Shown here one piece after another: positions 21,180-33,948 of a stretch of DNA of 64,000 nucleotides (its first letter is position 1; every line of letters starts with the position of its first letter). The DNA lies in contig CM044877.1 of NCBI GenBank assembly GCA_024500155.1, positions 33,417,001 through 33,481,000 on the forward strand. The letters are read 5' to 3'. Both the position numbers and the translations under genes were made by a program. The stretch is from Chenopodium formosanum (Eukaryota; Streptophyta; Magnoliopsida; Caryophyllales; Amaranthaceae). The notes under the pieces are model-generated. The model did no database searches, was not told the DNA's origin, and saw nothing but the letters and a program-made list of their open reading frames with translations.

Positions 21180-22554
21180 ATGGTTCAAGAGTCTGTACCA
21201 CCTCCTAAGCGTCTGGGCGACGACCCGGAAGTTTTCACTGACCAAGAGGATGAAGATCCTCAGGTTGAAACTTATATAGCTGATGATGGCTCCCTGATAA
21301 CCAAGCGCATCCGGCCCAGAGACACTCTAGAGCGGGGTGCCAGCCACGCGGGTACAAATCGACCCCCTTGGCAGCCGGAAGGGGAAACCCATACGGCCAG
21401 TGGATCAGCTATCGTCACTCGAGACAAACTCATGAAATTCATAACAAGTTTCAAGGGTGAAATTAAGGATCTGATCACCAAGAGTCTGGTTGGCCCAAGC
21501 AAGGGTTAGTCGGCAAAAAACACTCCTCTTGAGAAGGGGAAGTCAGTTAGAGACAGGCAGCCAACTCCTCATCCAAAGGAGAAGGCAGCCGGGACCATTG
21601 ACTGGTCCAAAATTCTTCTGCCCAAGAGGAATGCCAACAATCCCCGCCGGACTCAACAGCTGGTGGGAAGCAAAAAATTAACTCTTGACGCCCGGGAGAT
21701 CATCACCCGCAAGAGAAATAAACAGTTGTTTGAGTCGACTTCTACGTCAAACTTTCTAGACAGCTTCAACATCACTTCTGCAGGAAATGTACCTTACTTT
21801 TATGAGAGCCAAACAGGCGGTAATACCATCCATTCTGGTCCTCAAATGATTGGGAATGCACCGTATGTACCTTCTTAGGTCTACGGTCAGTATTCTCCCT
21901 ATTTCATGCAGTCGGCTCTCTTCCGAGGTTAGGCAGCATACAACAACGTCCAGCCACTGGACAGGCAGCTTCGTCTGCTCCGTCTGGGCGAACAACCTTT
22001 TGCGTTCACCCGGGAAATAACCGAGGCGGCACAGCCGGCCAGGGTTAAAATTGTGTTGGTAGGCCCCTATGATAGTACATCCAACCCGGAAGATCACCTC
22101 ATGGCTTACACCAACATCATGTACTTACAAGGGTTGGATGACGCCGCTTGGTGTCGATGCTTCCCGGCTACATTGAAGGGCATTGCCCAACAATGGGTTT
22201 GCAAGTTGCTAGCCGGGTCCATTAATAGTTTCAGGAAGCTTGCCTTCCTGTTTGCTTCCAACTTCTCGATGAACATCCCTGCGAAGAAAACAAGTCTAGA
22301 CTGAAGCACCATTAAGCAGGGGGAGAGAGAAGGATTGCGCTCCTATGTCAGGTTGTTCAATCTGATCAGAATTCAGATTCAAGGACTGTCTGACAAGGTA
22401 GCTTTTACAGATTTTTTCAAGGGTTTGCGAGACGGGTCGACTTTTAAGTTCGACCTAGTCAGAAAAGGGGCTTTCACTTTACAGCAGCCCTGAGGGAGGC
22501 GGAAAGCTATATTCAAGCAATCGACCTCTGCTCGTCTGGTAACCAGTCGGACTC
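21180..22554 (+). pseudogene. gag: T2 gag, part before the C1 insertion
   Basis: ATG 21180 (MVQESVPPPKRL). The same frame carries TAG at 21507-21509 (T3 has CAG), a TAG at 21876-21878, another near 21930, and TGA at 22302-22304. A 1-nt loss near 22482 then shifts it. The conserved core is NPEDHLMAYTNIMYLQGL and KLAFLFASNFSMNIPAKK. The gene is cut at 22554 by C1 in the sequence CAGTCGGACTC and resumes at 28721 or 28726. Confidence 0.85.
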
Positions 22555-23301
22555 TGATGTGAATTATTGATCCAAAAATCAACAAAACACAAGGGGTATA
22601 TTAAGTCTTATTCTATACAGGAAATCCACCAAGAATTAAACAAAACTAAGATGAATCAATTAAGAATCCACCTAATTAATCAATCCAAACGAATGTTTTA
22701 ACTAAAACAAGCAAAACAGCAATTGATCACAATCAACAAAACTTAAGTGTTTAAAACATAAAACAATAATAATAATCTGTGTGTTTTTATTCGTGTGTTT
22801 ACATCCCTATTTATAAGATTTAGTTTACCTAGAAAGATTAGGACAAGTTCCTAATTCAATCCTAATTAAACTAGAATTCTAACTTGCTTGAAGAGCAAGC
22901 ACCTTGGCGCACAAGCACACGCCAATCTTCCTTGGAGAGCAAGCACACGCCTAAATAACCTGATTTATTTTGCTAACTAACTGATTTTGAAAGCAACTAA
23001 ATAAATAAATAAATAAAGATTAAAGAACTAATTAAAGATTAAAGATCCTAATGCTTGAACCAAGAAAAACCCTTTCAAGTGAAAGGTAAAAACTTGTAAG
23101 CAAAATCTAAGTAAAGAAAATTCAAGAAAGTTCAAGAAAGTGAACTAGACTCCAAGAAAATCCACTAAGCAAACCGTGGCTTTGCTTTGATATCCAAGAA
23201 AGTGTCCATGCAATGCTTGGCTTGAATCAATGTTTAGGGACAAGCTATCTTGATGCATGATAATCAAATCTTCGAAGTTCTCCATGCTTAGACTTGCATC
23301 A
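22555..23301 (-). repeat. C1 3' LTR (747 bp)
   Basis: In element orientation it starts TGATGCAAGT and ends AATTCACATCA. TATAAATA at 22815-22808. The first 157 bp encode the polyprotein C-terminus. Confidence 0.93.
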
Positions 23302-26300
23302 TCCTCCTCTTCTTCGAAAGAATTTGTCCTCAAATCTCGAAGTTCTTCATCAGGAATATACTTAGCCAAATCGCCAACATTAAATGTAGCACTAATTCCA
23401 TATTCTCCCGGAAGTTCTAACTTATAAGCATTGTCATTGATCTTCTCAATAATCTTGAAAGGACCTTCACTTCTAGGCATCAACTTATTCTTGCGTTTTC
23501 CTGGAAATCTTTCCTTTCTCAAATGTAACCATACCAAGTCTCCAACATTGTAACCTTGTTGCTTTCTATGCTTGTTTGCTCTAGCTTTGTACATGTCATT
23601 TACTTTCTCTATTCTTGTTCGAACTTGAGCATATAATTTCAGCATACTCTTCAACTTAGACTAGACATCTTTGTGAATTAACTCACCCTTAGGCAATGGA
23701 ACAAGATCAATTGGAAGTTTCGGATTGACTCCATAGACTACCTCAAAAGAACTATGTTTGGTAGCATATGTAGGTGATCTATTATAAGCAAACTCCGCAT
23801 GAGCTAACTTGATGTCCCAATCCTTTTGTGTCTTACTCACTAACCCACGCAAAAGCGCACCAAGAGTACGATTTGTAACCTCGATTTGTCCATCAGTTTG
23901 TGGATGGTAAGATGTACTAAAGAGCAATTTAGTTCCCACAAGCTTCCATAAAGACTTCCAAAAGAAACTCATGAACTTTGTATCTCGATCACTCACAATA
24001 GTTTTCGGAATTCCATGCAATCTAACAATCTCTTTGAAGTATAATTCCGCCACTTTCATAGCATCATCCACTTTGTGACAAGGAACAAAGTAAGCCATCT
24101 TAGAAAACCTATCCACAACAACCATAATAGAGTCTTTCCCCCATTGTGTTCTCGGAAATCCCACAATAAAATCCATAGAAATATCTTCCCAAGGTGAATC
24201 TGGAACAGGTAAAGGAGTATACAAGCCTTGATGAAAAGTAGCCTTCGCTTTTTGACAAGTTGCACACCTAGAAATAACTAGTTGCACATCCGTGAGCATC
24301 TTAGGCCAATAGAAGTGTTCTTGTAACATACTCAAGGTCTTTGTAATGCCAAAGTGACCAGCAATTCCTCCCCCATGAGCTTCTCTAACAACTAACTCTC
24401 TAATAGATCACTTAGGAAGACAAAGTCGATTTCCTTTGAAAAGAAAACCATCTTGCAGCAAAAAAGAACCCACAGCTCCTTTAGAACACTCTTCAATCAA
24501 TGTAGCAAAATCATCATCACTTTTATAGTATTCTTTGATCAATTCAAAACCAAGTAGCTTTCTATTTAGAATTCCAATCAAAGTGTATCTTCTAGATAAT
24601 GCATCAGCCACAACATTCGATTTCCCTTCTTTGTACCTTGAAGAAAAATTAAATGATTGTAAAAATTCAACCCACGTAGCATGTCTAGGATTGAGCTTTT
24701 GTTGTCCATGTATGTACTTCAATGCTTCATGATCAGAATGCAACACAAAGTGATTAGGTGGGAGATAATGACTCCAATGATCTAAAGCTCTAACAATGGC
24801 ATAAAACTCTTTATCATAAGTAGAATAGTTCAATCGAGCTCCTCCCAATTTCTCACTGAAATATGCAATAGGCCTCTTCTTTTGGAGTAAAACTGCTCCA
24901 ATTCCAACTCCACTAGCATCGATTTCAACTTCAAAAGAACTTGAGAAATCTGGTAACGCAAGTATAGGTGCTTCACATAGCTTCTTTTTAACCAACTCAA
25001 ACGCACTTTGAGCTTCTTTAGTCCATTCGAATTTACCCTTGTCCTTCTTCAAACATTCGGTCATAGGCGCCACAATACTTGAGAAATTCTTGACAAATCT
25101 TCTATAGAACGAAGCTAAACCATGAAAAGACCTTACTTCACTCACATTAGTAGGAATAGGCCAAGTTTTAATAGCCTCTATTTTCGAATGATCAACTGAA
25201 ACTCCATCCTTTGATACAACATAACCAATAAAAGTAACACTACGCACTAAGAAGTAGCATTTTTCAAGCTTAGCATAGAGTTTCTTCTCTCTTAACACTT
25301 CAAACACACTTGTTAGATGATTTAGATGATCATGCAAATTTTTAGAGTATATCAGAATATCATCTAAATAAACAACAACAAACTTGCCAAGGAAAGGTTT
25401 AAGTACCTCATGCATCAACCTCATGAAAGTGCTAGGTGCATTAGTGAGTCCAAACGGCATCACCAACCATTCATACAACCCTAACTTAGTCTTGAATGCT
25501 GTTTTCCACTCATCTCCTTCTCTCATTAAAATTTGATGATAACCACTCATATGATCAATCTTAGAAAACAACTTTGAACCATGTAGTTCATCAAGTAGAT
25601 CATCTAATCTTGGAATAGGAAATCGGTATTTGATAGTGATGTTATTCACACTCCTACTATCAATACACATGCGCCAACTCCCATCTTTCTTTGGGACAAG
25701 TAAAGTAGGCACGGCACAAGGGCTCATACTTTCCCTCACGTATCCTCTAGTCATAAACTCTTTAATTTGCCTTTGCATCTTTTTTGTTTCTTCCGGATTA
25801 CTTCTATATGCTGCTTTTTTAGGTAATGGTTCTCCCGGAATCAAGTCAATTTGATGATCTATCCCACGAATAGAAGGTAGTCTCGGAGGTAATTCCTTAG
25901 GAAAGACATCCTTGAATTCTTCTAAAACAGATTCCAATTCATACGGCCTCTTTGCTTGTTTATCTTGATCAATTCGAATCTCATTAGAAACAAGTATATA
26001 TACCACATTGTTGCTGCAAATCTCTTTTTCTAATTCCCTCTCACTAATCAAATAATAATTCTTCGAATTAGAGGTAACATTAGAAGACTTGTTGCTTATC
26101 AAAGGTTTTAAAGCAACCGGTCTCTCTTTTTCTCCTTTTCTCACAACATACACATTAGTCCTTCCATCAAACTTCACAAATCTATCATATTGCCAAGGAC
26201 GGCCTAATAGTATATGACAAGCATCCATAGGACAAACATCACACAAAACTTTATCATGAAATTTACCAATTGAAAAGGAGATTAAGACTTGTTTAGTTAC

Positions 26301-27680
26301 CTTAACATCACTCGAATTATTTAGCCAATGAAGCTTATAAGGGCTTGGATGTTCAGTATTTGGCCACTTCAATTTGTCTACAAAAGTAATAGAGACCACA
26401 TTAGTGCAACTCCCCGTGTCTATGATCATATCACACAACCTATCTTCTACCTTGCACCTTGTAAGAAAGATTTTCTCCCTTTGATTGTTTTCCATAGGTA
26501 CAGTTTTAGAGTGTAGTGCCCTTCTTAAAACCAAACTTTAACCATGAGTCTCGGGATCAATTTCGTCAATATGCCCCTCCTCTTCTTCAAAGTTTTCCTC
26601 TTCGTTCTTTTCTTCATAGTCACTACCTTGCTCACACTTAGCTTGTTCTTGTTCCCACTCTTGAGCAGTCATTACTCTTTTTGATGGACAATTAGTTGCA
26701 ATGTGACCAACACTACCACACTTGAAGCACTTCCTATCTTCAACAAGCTTTTTAGGAGCTTCAAATTTTGATTTAGTCTCCTTGTAGTTCGAACTAGAAC
26801 CACTTTTCTCCAAGCTGTTCTTCTCAAAAGGTTTAGTGAAACCTTTTACAAAGGGCTTAGTGTACGTCCCTTTCTTCCCCTTTATCTGTTTTTCAACTTT
26901 CAAAGCTACCTTGAAAACATCCTCAAAGGACCAATATTGTTGGAATTCAACCTTTTCAGCAATATTATCATTCAATCCCGAAATAAATCTAGCAATCTTA
27001 TGCTCAACAATCTCTTCTAAGCCACATAGCATGCATAACTTTTCAAATTCACCAATATAATTCTCAACAGTCATAGAATTTTGTTTAAAAAGTTGCATCT
27101 TAAGATAAACATGTTGAATATAATCACTAGGTACGAACCTTTTTTTCATGTGCTTCTTGAGTTTTTCCCAAGTTGAGATTCTTGCACGCCCCTCATTATG
27201 CCTCTTCTTCTTTAGATTATCATACCAAAGACTAGCATAACCGGTCAGTTTTAATTCAGCCAATTTGCATCTTTTCCTTTCATCATACTCCTTGTAATCA
27301 AAGAGTGTCTCGGCCCTTCTTATCCACTCAAAGTATTTTTCAGGTTCATTCATACTCCCATTGAATTCGGGAAGATCTAATCTAAGGTTCCTATCATCAT
27401 CCTTTGGTCGGTCTCTTCTCCTAGGCCTTGGTGATTCATCACTTGAGGAATAATTATTTCGTGGCCTCCTTGGGTTCCTCCTTGGTTTTTCTTCCTCACT
27501 TGAACCAGAATTAGGGTTAGAATTCCCTTTCCTTAAAGATTCTCCAGCAAGAGTATCAAGCCTTTTTAATATCTCATCCATCCTTGCTGCCAACTCGTCA
27601 ATTTGCCTATCTCTTCTAAGATTTTGAGCCTGTTCTAAGGTTAATCCCCTTGGAACCTGTAGAACCTCCTCGTCACTCAT
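23145..27680 (-). pseudogene. gag-pol: C1 gag-pol polyprotein, about 1511 codons, three in-frame stops
   Basis: Start ATG 27680 (MSDEEVLQVPRGLTLEQAQ). Rough residues: gag core 110-260, CCHC knuckle CFKCGSVGHIATNC about 317-331, protease IIDTGSCTNVV about 420. RT about 620-850 with MSGYHQILMREGDEW and YLDD about 770; RNase H about 890-1030. Integrase HHCC about 1090-1145 (CATCQKAK), then D, D and E in MDFIVGF, VSDRDTKF and QTDGQIEV. The C-terminus DLRTNSFEEEEDD runs into the LTR. One frame throughout, broken by TAA 26538-26536 (CAA in C2), TGA 24410-24408 (TGT in C2) and TAG 23663-23661. These are copy-specific, so they are decay. Confidence 0.93.
23302..23315 (-). other. C1 polypurine tract overlapping coding sequence
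   Basis: GAAGAAGAGGAGGA abuts the LTR start TGATGCAAG and encodes part of the acidic run EEEEDD. Same in C2 and C3. Confidence 0.85.
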
Positions 27681-27957
27681 GATTCCTACACAAACCAAGT
27701 CTTTTCATGCAAAAATCTTGATTAAAAGATCGAATCTTGAAGAAAAACTAGGCAACACAAAAATCGGACTCTCAACCGCAAATCAGTACACAAACACCAA
27801 ACGTTTGAGGCTGTGTAGAACGCGTTACTTAACTAAAAATTATGAAATTTTATATGGTGATAGCTGGACGTTTTTAGAGTTCAATGCAAAAAGATTCACG
27901 TAAAAATTCTCAGCCAATTTTTCCCAGTTTAATTTTTACCAAAGTTGCGCAAACTTG

Positions 27958-27969
27958 GCTCTGATACCA
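27958..27969 (-). other. C1 primer-binding site (initiator tRNA-Met)
   Basis: TGGTATCAGAGC on the minus strand, four bases from the LTR; the standard plant tRNA-iMet site. Confidence 0.92.
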
Positions 27970-27973
27970 AAGA

Positions 27974-28720
27974 TGATGTGAATTATTGATCCGAAAATCA
28001 ACAAAACACAAGGGGTATGTTAAGTCTAATTCTATACAGGAAATCCACCAAGAATTAAACAAAACTAAGATTAATCAATTAAGAATCCACCTAATTAATC
28101 AATCCAAACGAATGTTTTAACTAAAACAAGCAAAACAGCAATTGATCACAATCAACAAAACTTAAGTGTTTAAAACTTAAAACAATAATAATAATCTGTG
28201 TGTTTTTATTCGTGTGTTTACATCCCTATTTATAAGATTTAGTTTACCTAGAAAGATTAGGACAAGTTCCTAATTCAATCCTAATTAAACTAGAATTCTA
28301 ACTTGCTTGAAGAGCAAGCACCTTGGCGCACAAGCACACGCCAATCTTCCTTGGAGAGCAAGCACACGCCTAAATAACCTGATTTATTTTGCTAACTAAC
28401 TGATTTTGAAAGCAACTAAATAAATAAATAAATAAAGATTAAAGAACTAATTAAAGATTAAAGATCCTAATGCTTGAACCAAGAAAAACCCTTTCAAGTG
28501 AAAGGTAAAAACTTGTAAGCAAAATCTAAGTAAAGAAAATTCAAGAAAGTTCAAGAAAGTGAACTAGACTCCAAGAAAAGCCACTAAGCAAACCGTGGCT
28601 TTGCTTTGATATCCAAGAAAGTGTCCATGCAATGCTTGGCTTGAATCAATGTTTAGGGACAAGCTATCTTGATGCATGATAAGAAAATCTTTGAAGTTCT
28701 CCATGCTTAGACTTGCATCA
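27974..28720 (-). repeat. C1 5' LTR (747 bp)
   Basis: Same length and ends as 22555-23301, with only scattered base differences. TATAAATA at 28235-28228. Confidence 0.93.
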
Positions 28721-29923
28721 GACTCTAAGAAGTCTAACAACAGAAAGACAGTCGGCCTGCTCAGCCGGCCAAGAAAAAAGAAGAGAGCAAGAAAAAAAAA
28801 GAAGTCAGGGCGGTTAGTAATTCTGAGCAGCCGTCTCAGAAGAAGAAGAAAGAATTTAAAATGTACGTTCCTAAGTACGAGTTTAACACGGACTGTAACT
28901 CCATCCTCATGGAGATCAACGACCGGCTATCTCTAGAGAAGCCGAATCCAATGAAAAGTTCCATTCAATCAAGGAACAAAAATAAATTCTGCCAATACCA
29001 TGAGGAACTTAGCCATGACACCAACGACTGCTTCAGCCTTCAACGGGCGTTGGACCGTCTTGCTGACAAGGAATTGTTAAAGTCCTATATCTCTAAGTCC
29101 AAAGGGACTAATAAGAAGAACCCGGGGCAGTCATCTAAGACACCCCATCCTGCTAGTAGTTTGGACACCGATAAGGAGCCAGTCTACACCATAGCAAGCG
29201 GGTTCTCATGCGGTGGCCCTACAATCCGGGGCACTAAGAGCCATCTTCGAAAGATGGACAATGAGGATGATGATCAAGCGTCTTCTAGCTCCTCCTTTCA
29301 AGACTTTCTGATCACTGAGAAAGACAGGGGCAGCGTTCGCCTTCCGCATGACGACTCGGTCGTCATTTAATGTAAGGTTGCTAACCAGCTGGTTGGACGA
29401 ATCCTTATTGACACCGACAGCTCATCGGACATCATCAGTCTCTGGTGCCTGAAAAAGCTAAAATACAATGTCAGCAGCATGCATCCGGTTACACACCCCC
29501 TGGTTGGTTTTGGGGGTGGAATGGTTTACCCAATCGGAATGGTTAATCTACCAATCCGGCTGGGTGAAAAAGGAAAAGGACGACACTTGGTCGTCAAGTT
29601 CTTAGTCGTTGAGGAACTGACTGCCTACAACATTATTTTAGGCCGGCCAACCCTCAACGAAGCCAAGGTAGTAATCATCCCTTCTCTCATGCTCATCAAG
29701 TATGAGAGGGATGACGACTTTGTTGGTTCCTTGAATGGGGATCAAAAGACGGCCCTGGAGTGCTACCTCTCAGCCGTCAAAGTTACTGTGACCCCAGGCA
29801 ACCAAGTTCCAGAACCATTAGACCTTAACACTATCAAGGATGCCGACCCATCCCAACCCCACCAGCAGTCGGAAAGAAAAGAAAGGCACCGTTGTTGGTG
29901 GAGGTGAAGAAAGAGAAAAATAG
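28721..29923 (+). pseudogene. gag-pro: T2 gag end and protease, after C1
   Basis: Resumes with CTAAGAAGTCTAACAACAG, continuous with the gag left of C1. CX2HX4HX4C knuckle FCQYHEELSHDTNDC near 28987. A TAA at 29368-29370 replaces a sense codon. The protease reads ILIDTDSSSD near 29400: Gly of DTG changed to Asp. The conserved block NIILGRPTLNEAKVVIIPSL follows near 29629. A 1-nt loss near 29845 and one missing A in the run before the stop put the end out of frame, but the TAGCAATCA at 29921 is kept. Confidence 0.85.
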
Positions 29924-29929
29924 CAATCA
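29921..29929 (+). promoter_or_regulatory. Candidate leaky stop TAG-CAA-TCA (T2)
   Basis: Same nonamer as T1 and T3, in frame with the downstream pol. The upstream A-run is A5 rather than A6, so gag-protease now enters in another frame. Confidence 0.55.
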
Positions 29930-32900
29930 CTTACAGGGGAGCGGTCAGCTGAGCTCGGTCCCCAGCCAGCTGGAGACCATATTGATATACCTCTGGACGA
30001 AAGCCGTCCAGAGCGTACTGTTAAGGTTGGGACGGCTGCCCATGCTAAATTGAGTGCAGATTTGCATCTCCTACTTAAAGAATTCAAAGACATTTATGCC
30101 TTTGAAGTGGAGGAGATGCCAGGCGTTAGCCCGGATCTTGCTATCCATAAACTCGCCGTGGATCCTAAAAAGAAGCCCATCCGGCAAAAGAAAAGAAATC
30201 ACGGGGAGGAGAGAAGTCAGGCGGCAGCTGCCAAAGTAAGAAAGTTGTTGGATGCTGGGTTCATTCGGCCATGTAATTTTCCCAACTAGGTGGCGAATGT
30301 TGTGCTTGTACAGAAGCCGAATGGTACCTGGCGTATGTGTGTTGATTACACAGACCTCAACAAGGCATGTCCTAAGGACAGTTACCCACTTCCAATGATC
30401 GACAGTTTGGTCGATTCGATAGTCGGGCATGCCTTGATGAGTTTTCATGGATGCCTACTCTGGCTTCCATCAGATACCCCTGTGGAAAAGATTAAGAGAA
30501 GACGACCTTCGTCACTGATCAGGGGTTATTCTGTTACACTGTGATGCCGTTTAGCTTGAAAAATGCGCAGCCTACATTCCAACGGATGATTAATACAGTC
30601 TTCATTAATCAAATTGGGAGGAATGTAGAGGCGTACATTTATGACATGATAGTCAAATTAAAGCAACAGGCGAATCACCTTGCTTATCTCCGAGAAACCT
30701 TCACCACACTCAGGTGGCATAAGATTATGTTAAATCCTAAGAAATGCGTCTTTGGTGTTGAGTCTGGGAAGTTTCTCGGATTCCTGATTGATCAAAGGGG
30801 GATAGAGGCTAACCCCGAGAAGATACAGGCGGTAATTGACATGAAGTCACCCCGCACTATCAAGGAAGCACAAAGACTAACCGGTTGCCTGACGGCTTTG
30901 GGGAGGTTCCTCAGTCGGTCAGGTGACAAATGTCTTTACTTCTTCCAAGCAATCAGGAAGAAGACCAGATTTGAATGGGGGGATGATGCTGAGGCGGCCT
31001 TTTGAAAAGCTGAAAGAGCACCTGCACTCTTTGTCAAGGCTTGTTAGCCCTCTGCCGATAAAGATGTTATATATGTACCTAGCCGTCTCCGATCATGCTC
31101 TAAGTGTTGTTCTCCTTACTGAGAGAGACGACATTCAGCTCCCGGTCTATTTCATTAGCCATGTTCTAAAAAATGCTGAGCTCCGGTATCCCATTGTTTA
31201 AAATTATTGCCTTGCCCTGTATATGGCCTTCAAGAAATTGAAGCCGTATTTTCTGGCCCATCCGGTTGTAATTTACACCGATCATCCCCTTGAGTGGCCA
31301 ATGTCAACCTTGGAATCATCCGGTAGAATGCTGAAATGGGCTATTGAAATGCAAAGTCTTGAAATCACTTTTGAACCTAAAAAGGCAGTGAAAGGTCAAG
31401 CGTTTGTCGACTTCATTGTTGAAATGATGCGACCGGTTCAGCTGGATAACATTGATCAGGTTTGAAAAGTGTATGTAGACGGGAGCTCGACGAAGAACGG
31501 CTGCGGTGCAGGAATTATGTGCGAGTCCCCTGAGGGGGACATATTTAAATATACACTGCGGTTTAAGTTTCAAGCCTCAAATAACGAGGCGGAATATGAA
31601 GCTCTGCTAGCCGGAATTCGCATGTGTAAGGCAGCAGGGGCAACCAAAATTGATGCCTACTCTGATTCACAGTTGGTCGTAACCTAGTATGAGGGAAAAT
31701 ATGAGGCAACTCATCCGGCTATGATCAATTACTTTCAGGCAGTCAAAGAAGAGGCCGGTGCGCTTGAGGAATTTCGTTTGAGTCAAGTGCCCAGGTCAGA
31801 TAACAACCAGGCAGATGCGTTGTCCAAATTGGCTTCATCCGCCTGCTGTGATACGCCTTGGTTAGTCTTTTGGGAAGTTCTTGAAAAGAGAAGTATATAT
31901 GAAGAGCCCATTGGAATCCTGGACCAAAGCTCAACCTAGATGGATGGCATCCGGGCATATTTAGCAGACGGCACACTTCCTGATTCACCACAAGAAGCAG
32001 CCGCCATGAAGAAGCGAGCAGCAAACTTCGAGTTGAGAAACAGAGAGCTCTTCAAGGCGGGTTTCCTAAACTTCTATTTAAGTGTGTTACCCCAGAAAAG
32101 GGGAAAGAAGTTCTTGAAGAATTGCATGCTGGATATTGTGTCTCTCATATAGGCGGCAGAACCCTAGCCGTCAAAGTCAGGCGAGATTACTTTTGGCCTA
32201 CTCTTGAAGCAGACACTAAAGAGTTGGTGAAGAGATGTGACAAATGCCAGAGGTTTGGCAAGCTTATTCACCGCCCGGCTACTAATCTGACGACAATCCA
32301 CAGTCTAGTCCCGTTTGCTAAATGGGGCATGGATATCCTGGGTCCTTCCACGCCTGCTCCAGGCGGAAAGCGCTACATTTTGGTGGATGTGGATTATTTT
32401 ACCAAATGGGTAGAAGCTGAGCCGGTCAAGAACATTAAGACAACGGATGTCATCTCTTTCATTTGGAAAAACGTCATCATTGGTTCGGGGTACCTATGTC
32501 TATGGTGTTTGATATTGGCCCTCAGTTTGAAACACCTCATCTTAAGACTTGGTTGGGAGATCAGGGTATCTCACATTGTTTTGCATCAGTTGGCCAACCC
32601 CCAGCAAACGGCCAAGTTTGAGCCTTCAACAAGATCATCTCAGACGACATAAAAAAGATAATTGAAAGCGTCGGTGGCTTATAGGCTGAGGAGCTAATTC
32701 ATATCCTATGGGCCATCTGGACGACTACCAAAGGGGCAACCAGTGAAACCCCATTTCTTATGGTATACGGTACTGAAGCCGTCTTGCTCATTGAACATTA
32801 CGAGCCGACTCTCAGAGTCATGCTTTATGATGAAGAGGAAAATTGGAAGGCCATGCGATATACCGTCTGAGAATGACAAGAGCCTATAACAAGAAAGTAC

Positions 32901-33121
32901 GCAAGCGTCCTTTGAAAATTGGCGACTTTGTGTTACGTAAAATGGAGGCAACCGATAGGGCCAATGAAGCTGGAAAGCGAACTCCTAATTAGGAAGGCCC
33001 CTACCGGATTTATGAAGAAGTCAGAGATGGCACTTACCGTCTGGAAACTCTAGACGGTCGGCGTCTACCTAGAACTTGGAATGTAGACAACTTAAAAAAG
33101 TACTACTTCTTAGAAATGTAA
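29924..33121 (+). pseudogene. pol: T2 pol: RT, RNase H, second RNase H, integrase; many breaks
   Basis: Linker QSLTGERSAELGPQPAGDHI is open and conserved. RT: TAG at 30287-30289, TWRMCVDYTDLNKACPKD, a 1-nt insertion near 30447, and the active site changed to YIYD near 30632. A further shift follows near 31003. RNase H: VIYTDHPLEWP near 31268. Second RNase H: YVDGSS near 31471, NEAEYEALLAG, AYSDSQLVV. Integrase HHCC near 32220-32260 (CDKCQRFGKLI), then WGMDILGPSTPAPGGKRYIL. C-terminal region near 32870-33121 ends KKYYFLEM. Stops include TAG 31937-31939. Not functional. Confidence 0.85.
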
Positions 33122-33159
33122 ATTTTATGTAACCAATGAGTCAATCAATGAGAAATCAG

Positions 33160-33440
33160 GCTTTGTTTGCAAAATAGTTTTGCTATCTTTATAATTACTT
33201 ATCCGCCAAGGTTATTCTTTTCAGACGAAACTTTTGTTTGACTGTCTAAGTTTGACACTTAGTGTAGATTCAATGATATAATTATTTATCCGCCTGGGTA
33301 ATACTCAGACGGATTACTAGTTTAATCAACTAAGTTTGATACTTAGTGTAATTTAATGTTATAATTACCTTTCCGCCTGGGTAATACCCAGACGGACTAA
33401 TTGCTTAACCAACTAAATTGACATTTAGTGTAAATATGAT
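33160..33440 (+). repeat. ~84-bp tandem repeat, three units
   Basis: Units marked by CTAAGTTTG/ACTTAGTGTA at 33246, 33330 and 33413 (spacing 84 and 83), each with a CCGCCTGGGTAATAC-like segment. Tandem repeats between pol and the 3' LTR are known in Tat/Ogre elements. Confidence 0.75.
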
Positions 33441-33948
33441 ATCGAGTGGCTAATGGCCAGCTTGAAAAAACTAAGTACAAAAACGCTTAGTGGCTATACA
33501 ACCGGTCTCAAACAAGACCAAAGGCCAAATGGCCAGATGGTTGCTTATTTTATAAAACCGCCTGTCCCAACATGGACAATGGCGTCCAGCGACACCCCTC
33601 CGGTGCAATTGTCGCAGAAAACAGACTCTTCGTCAGTTTTACGTACCTATGCAGACGACAAAAATTGAACGACCAAATTGGTCAACTCTTAGCCATCTGA
33701 CCAGAATTATCTACGAGAAACGGTTAAGTTACCGAATACCAGATGCCATGAGGCATCTTTCGGTTGCCGGCAGAAGTTTCCACTTATATTATTTATTCCA
33801 AAGTCGCACTCTCTCTCCCAATTGGGGCAAAAGAATTTGTGTAATGGCTATGAAATAATCTTAGGCAGAATATTACCATCTGGGTAAGAGACTCGAAGCA
33901 CCCGTTCTAATGGCCGGCTGTGCACTTGGTTTGGGGCAATCATCATTG

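Larger units (their letters stand above)
22555..28720 (-). mobile_element. CRM-like chromovirus C1, full length with target duplication
   Basis: Two LTRs of 747 bp each (22555-23301 and 27974-28720). LTR ends are TGATG...CATCA. The target duplication is GACTC at 22550-22554 and 28721-28725. Primer site matches initiator tRNA-Met. One gag-pol frame with three stops. The flanks rejoin as T2 gag, as shown by the uninterrupted version in T3 near 49746. Nearly equal LTRs point to a recent insertion. RT type (STFMRLMHEVL, YLDD) and a pol frame that enters the LTR suggest the CRM group. Confidence 0.95.

Noticed and set aside
24408..26538. Stops in C1 as programmed recoding sites
   Set aside because: C2 has sense codons at both positions (and C3 at the one it covers), so they are decay.
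28676..28936. Lys/Arg-rich 86-codon ORF spanning the C1 LTR edge
   Set aside because: Out-of-frame reading of the Lys-rich gag region joined to LTR sequence.
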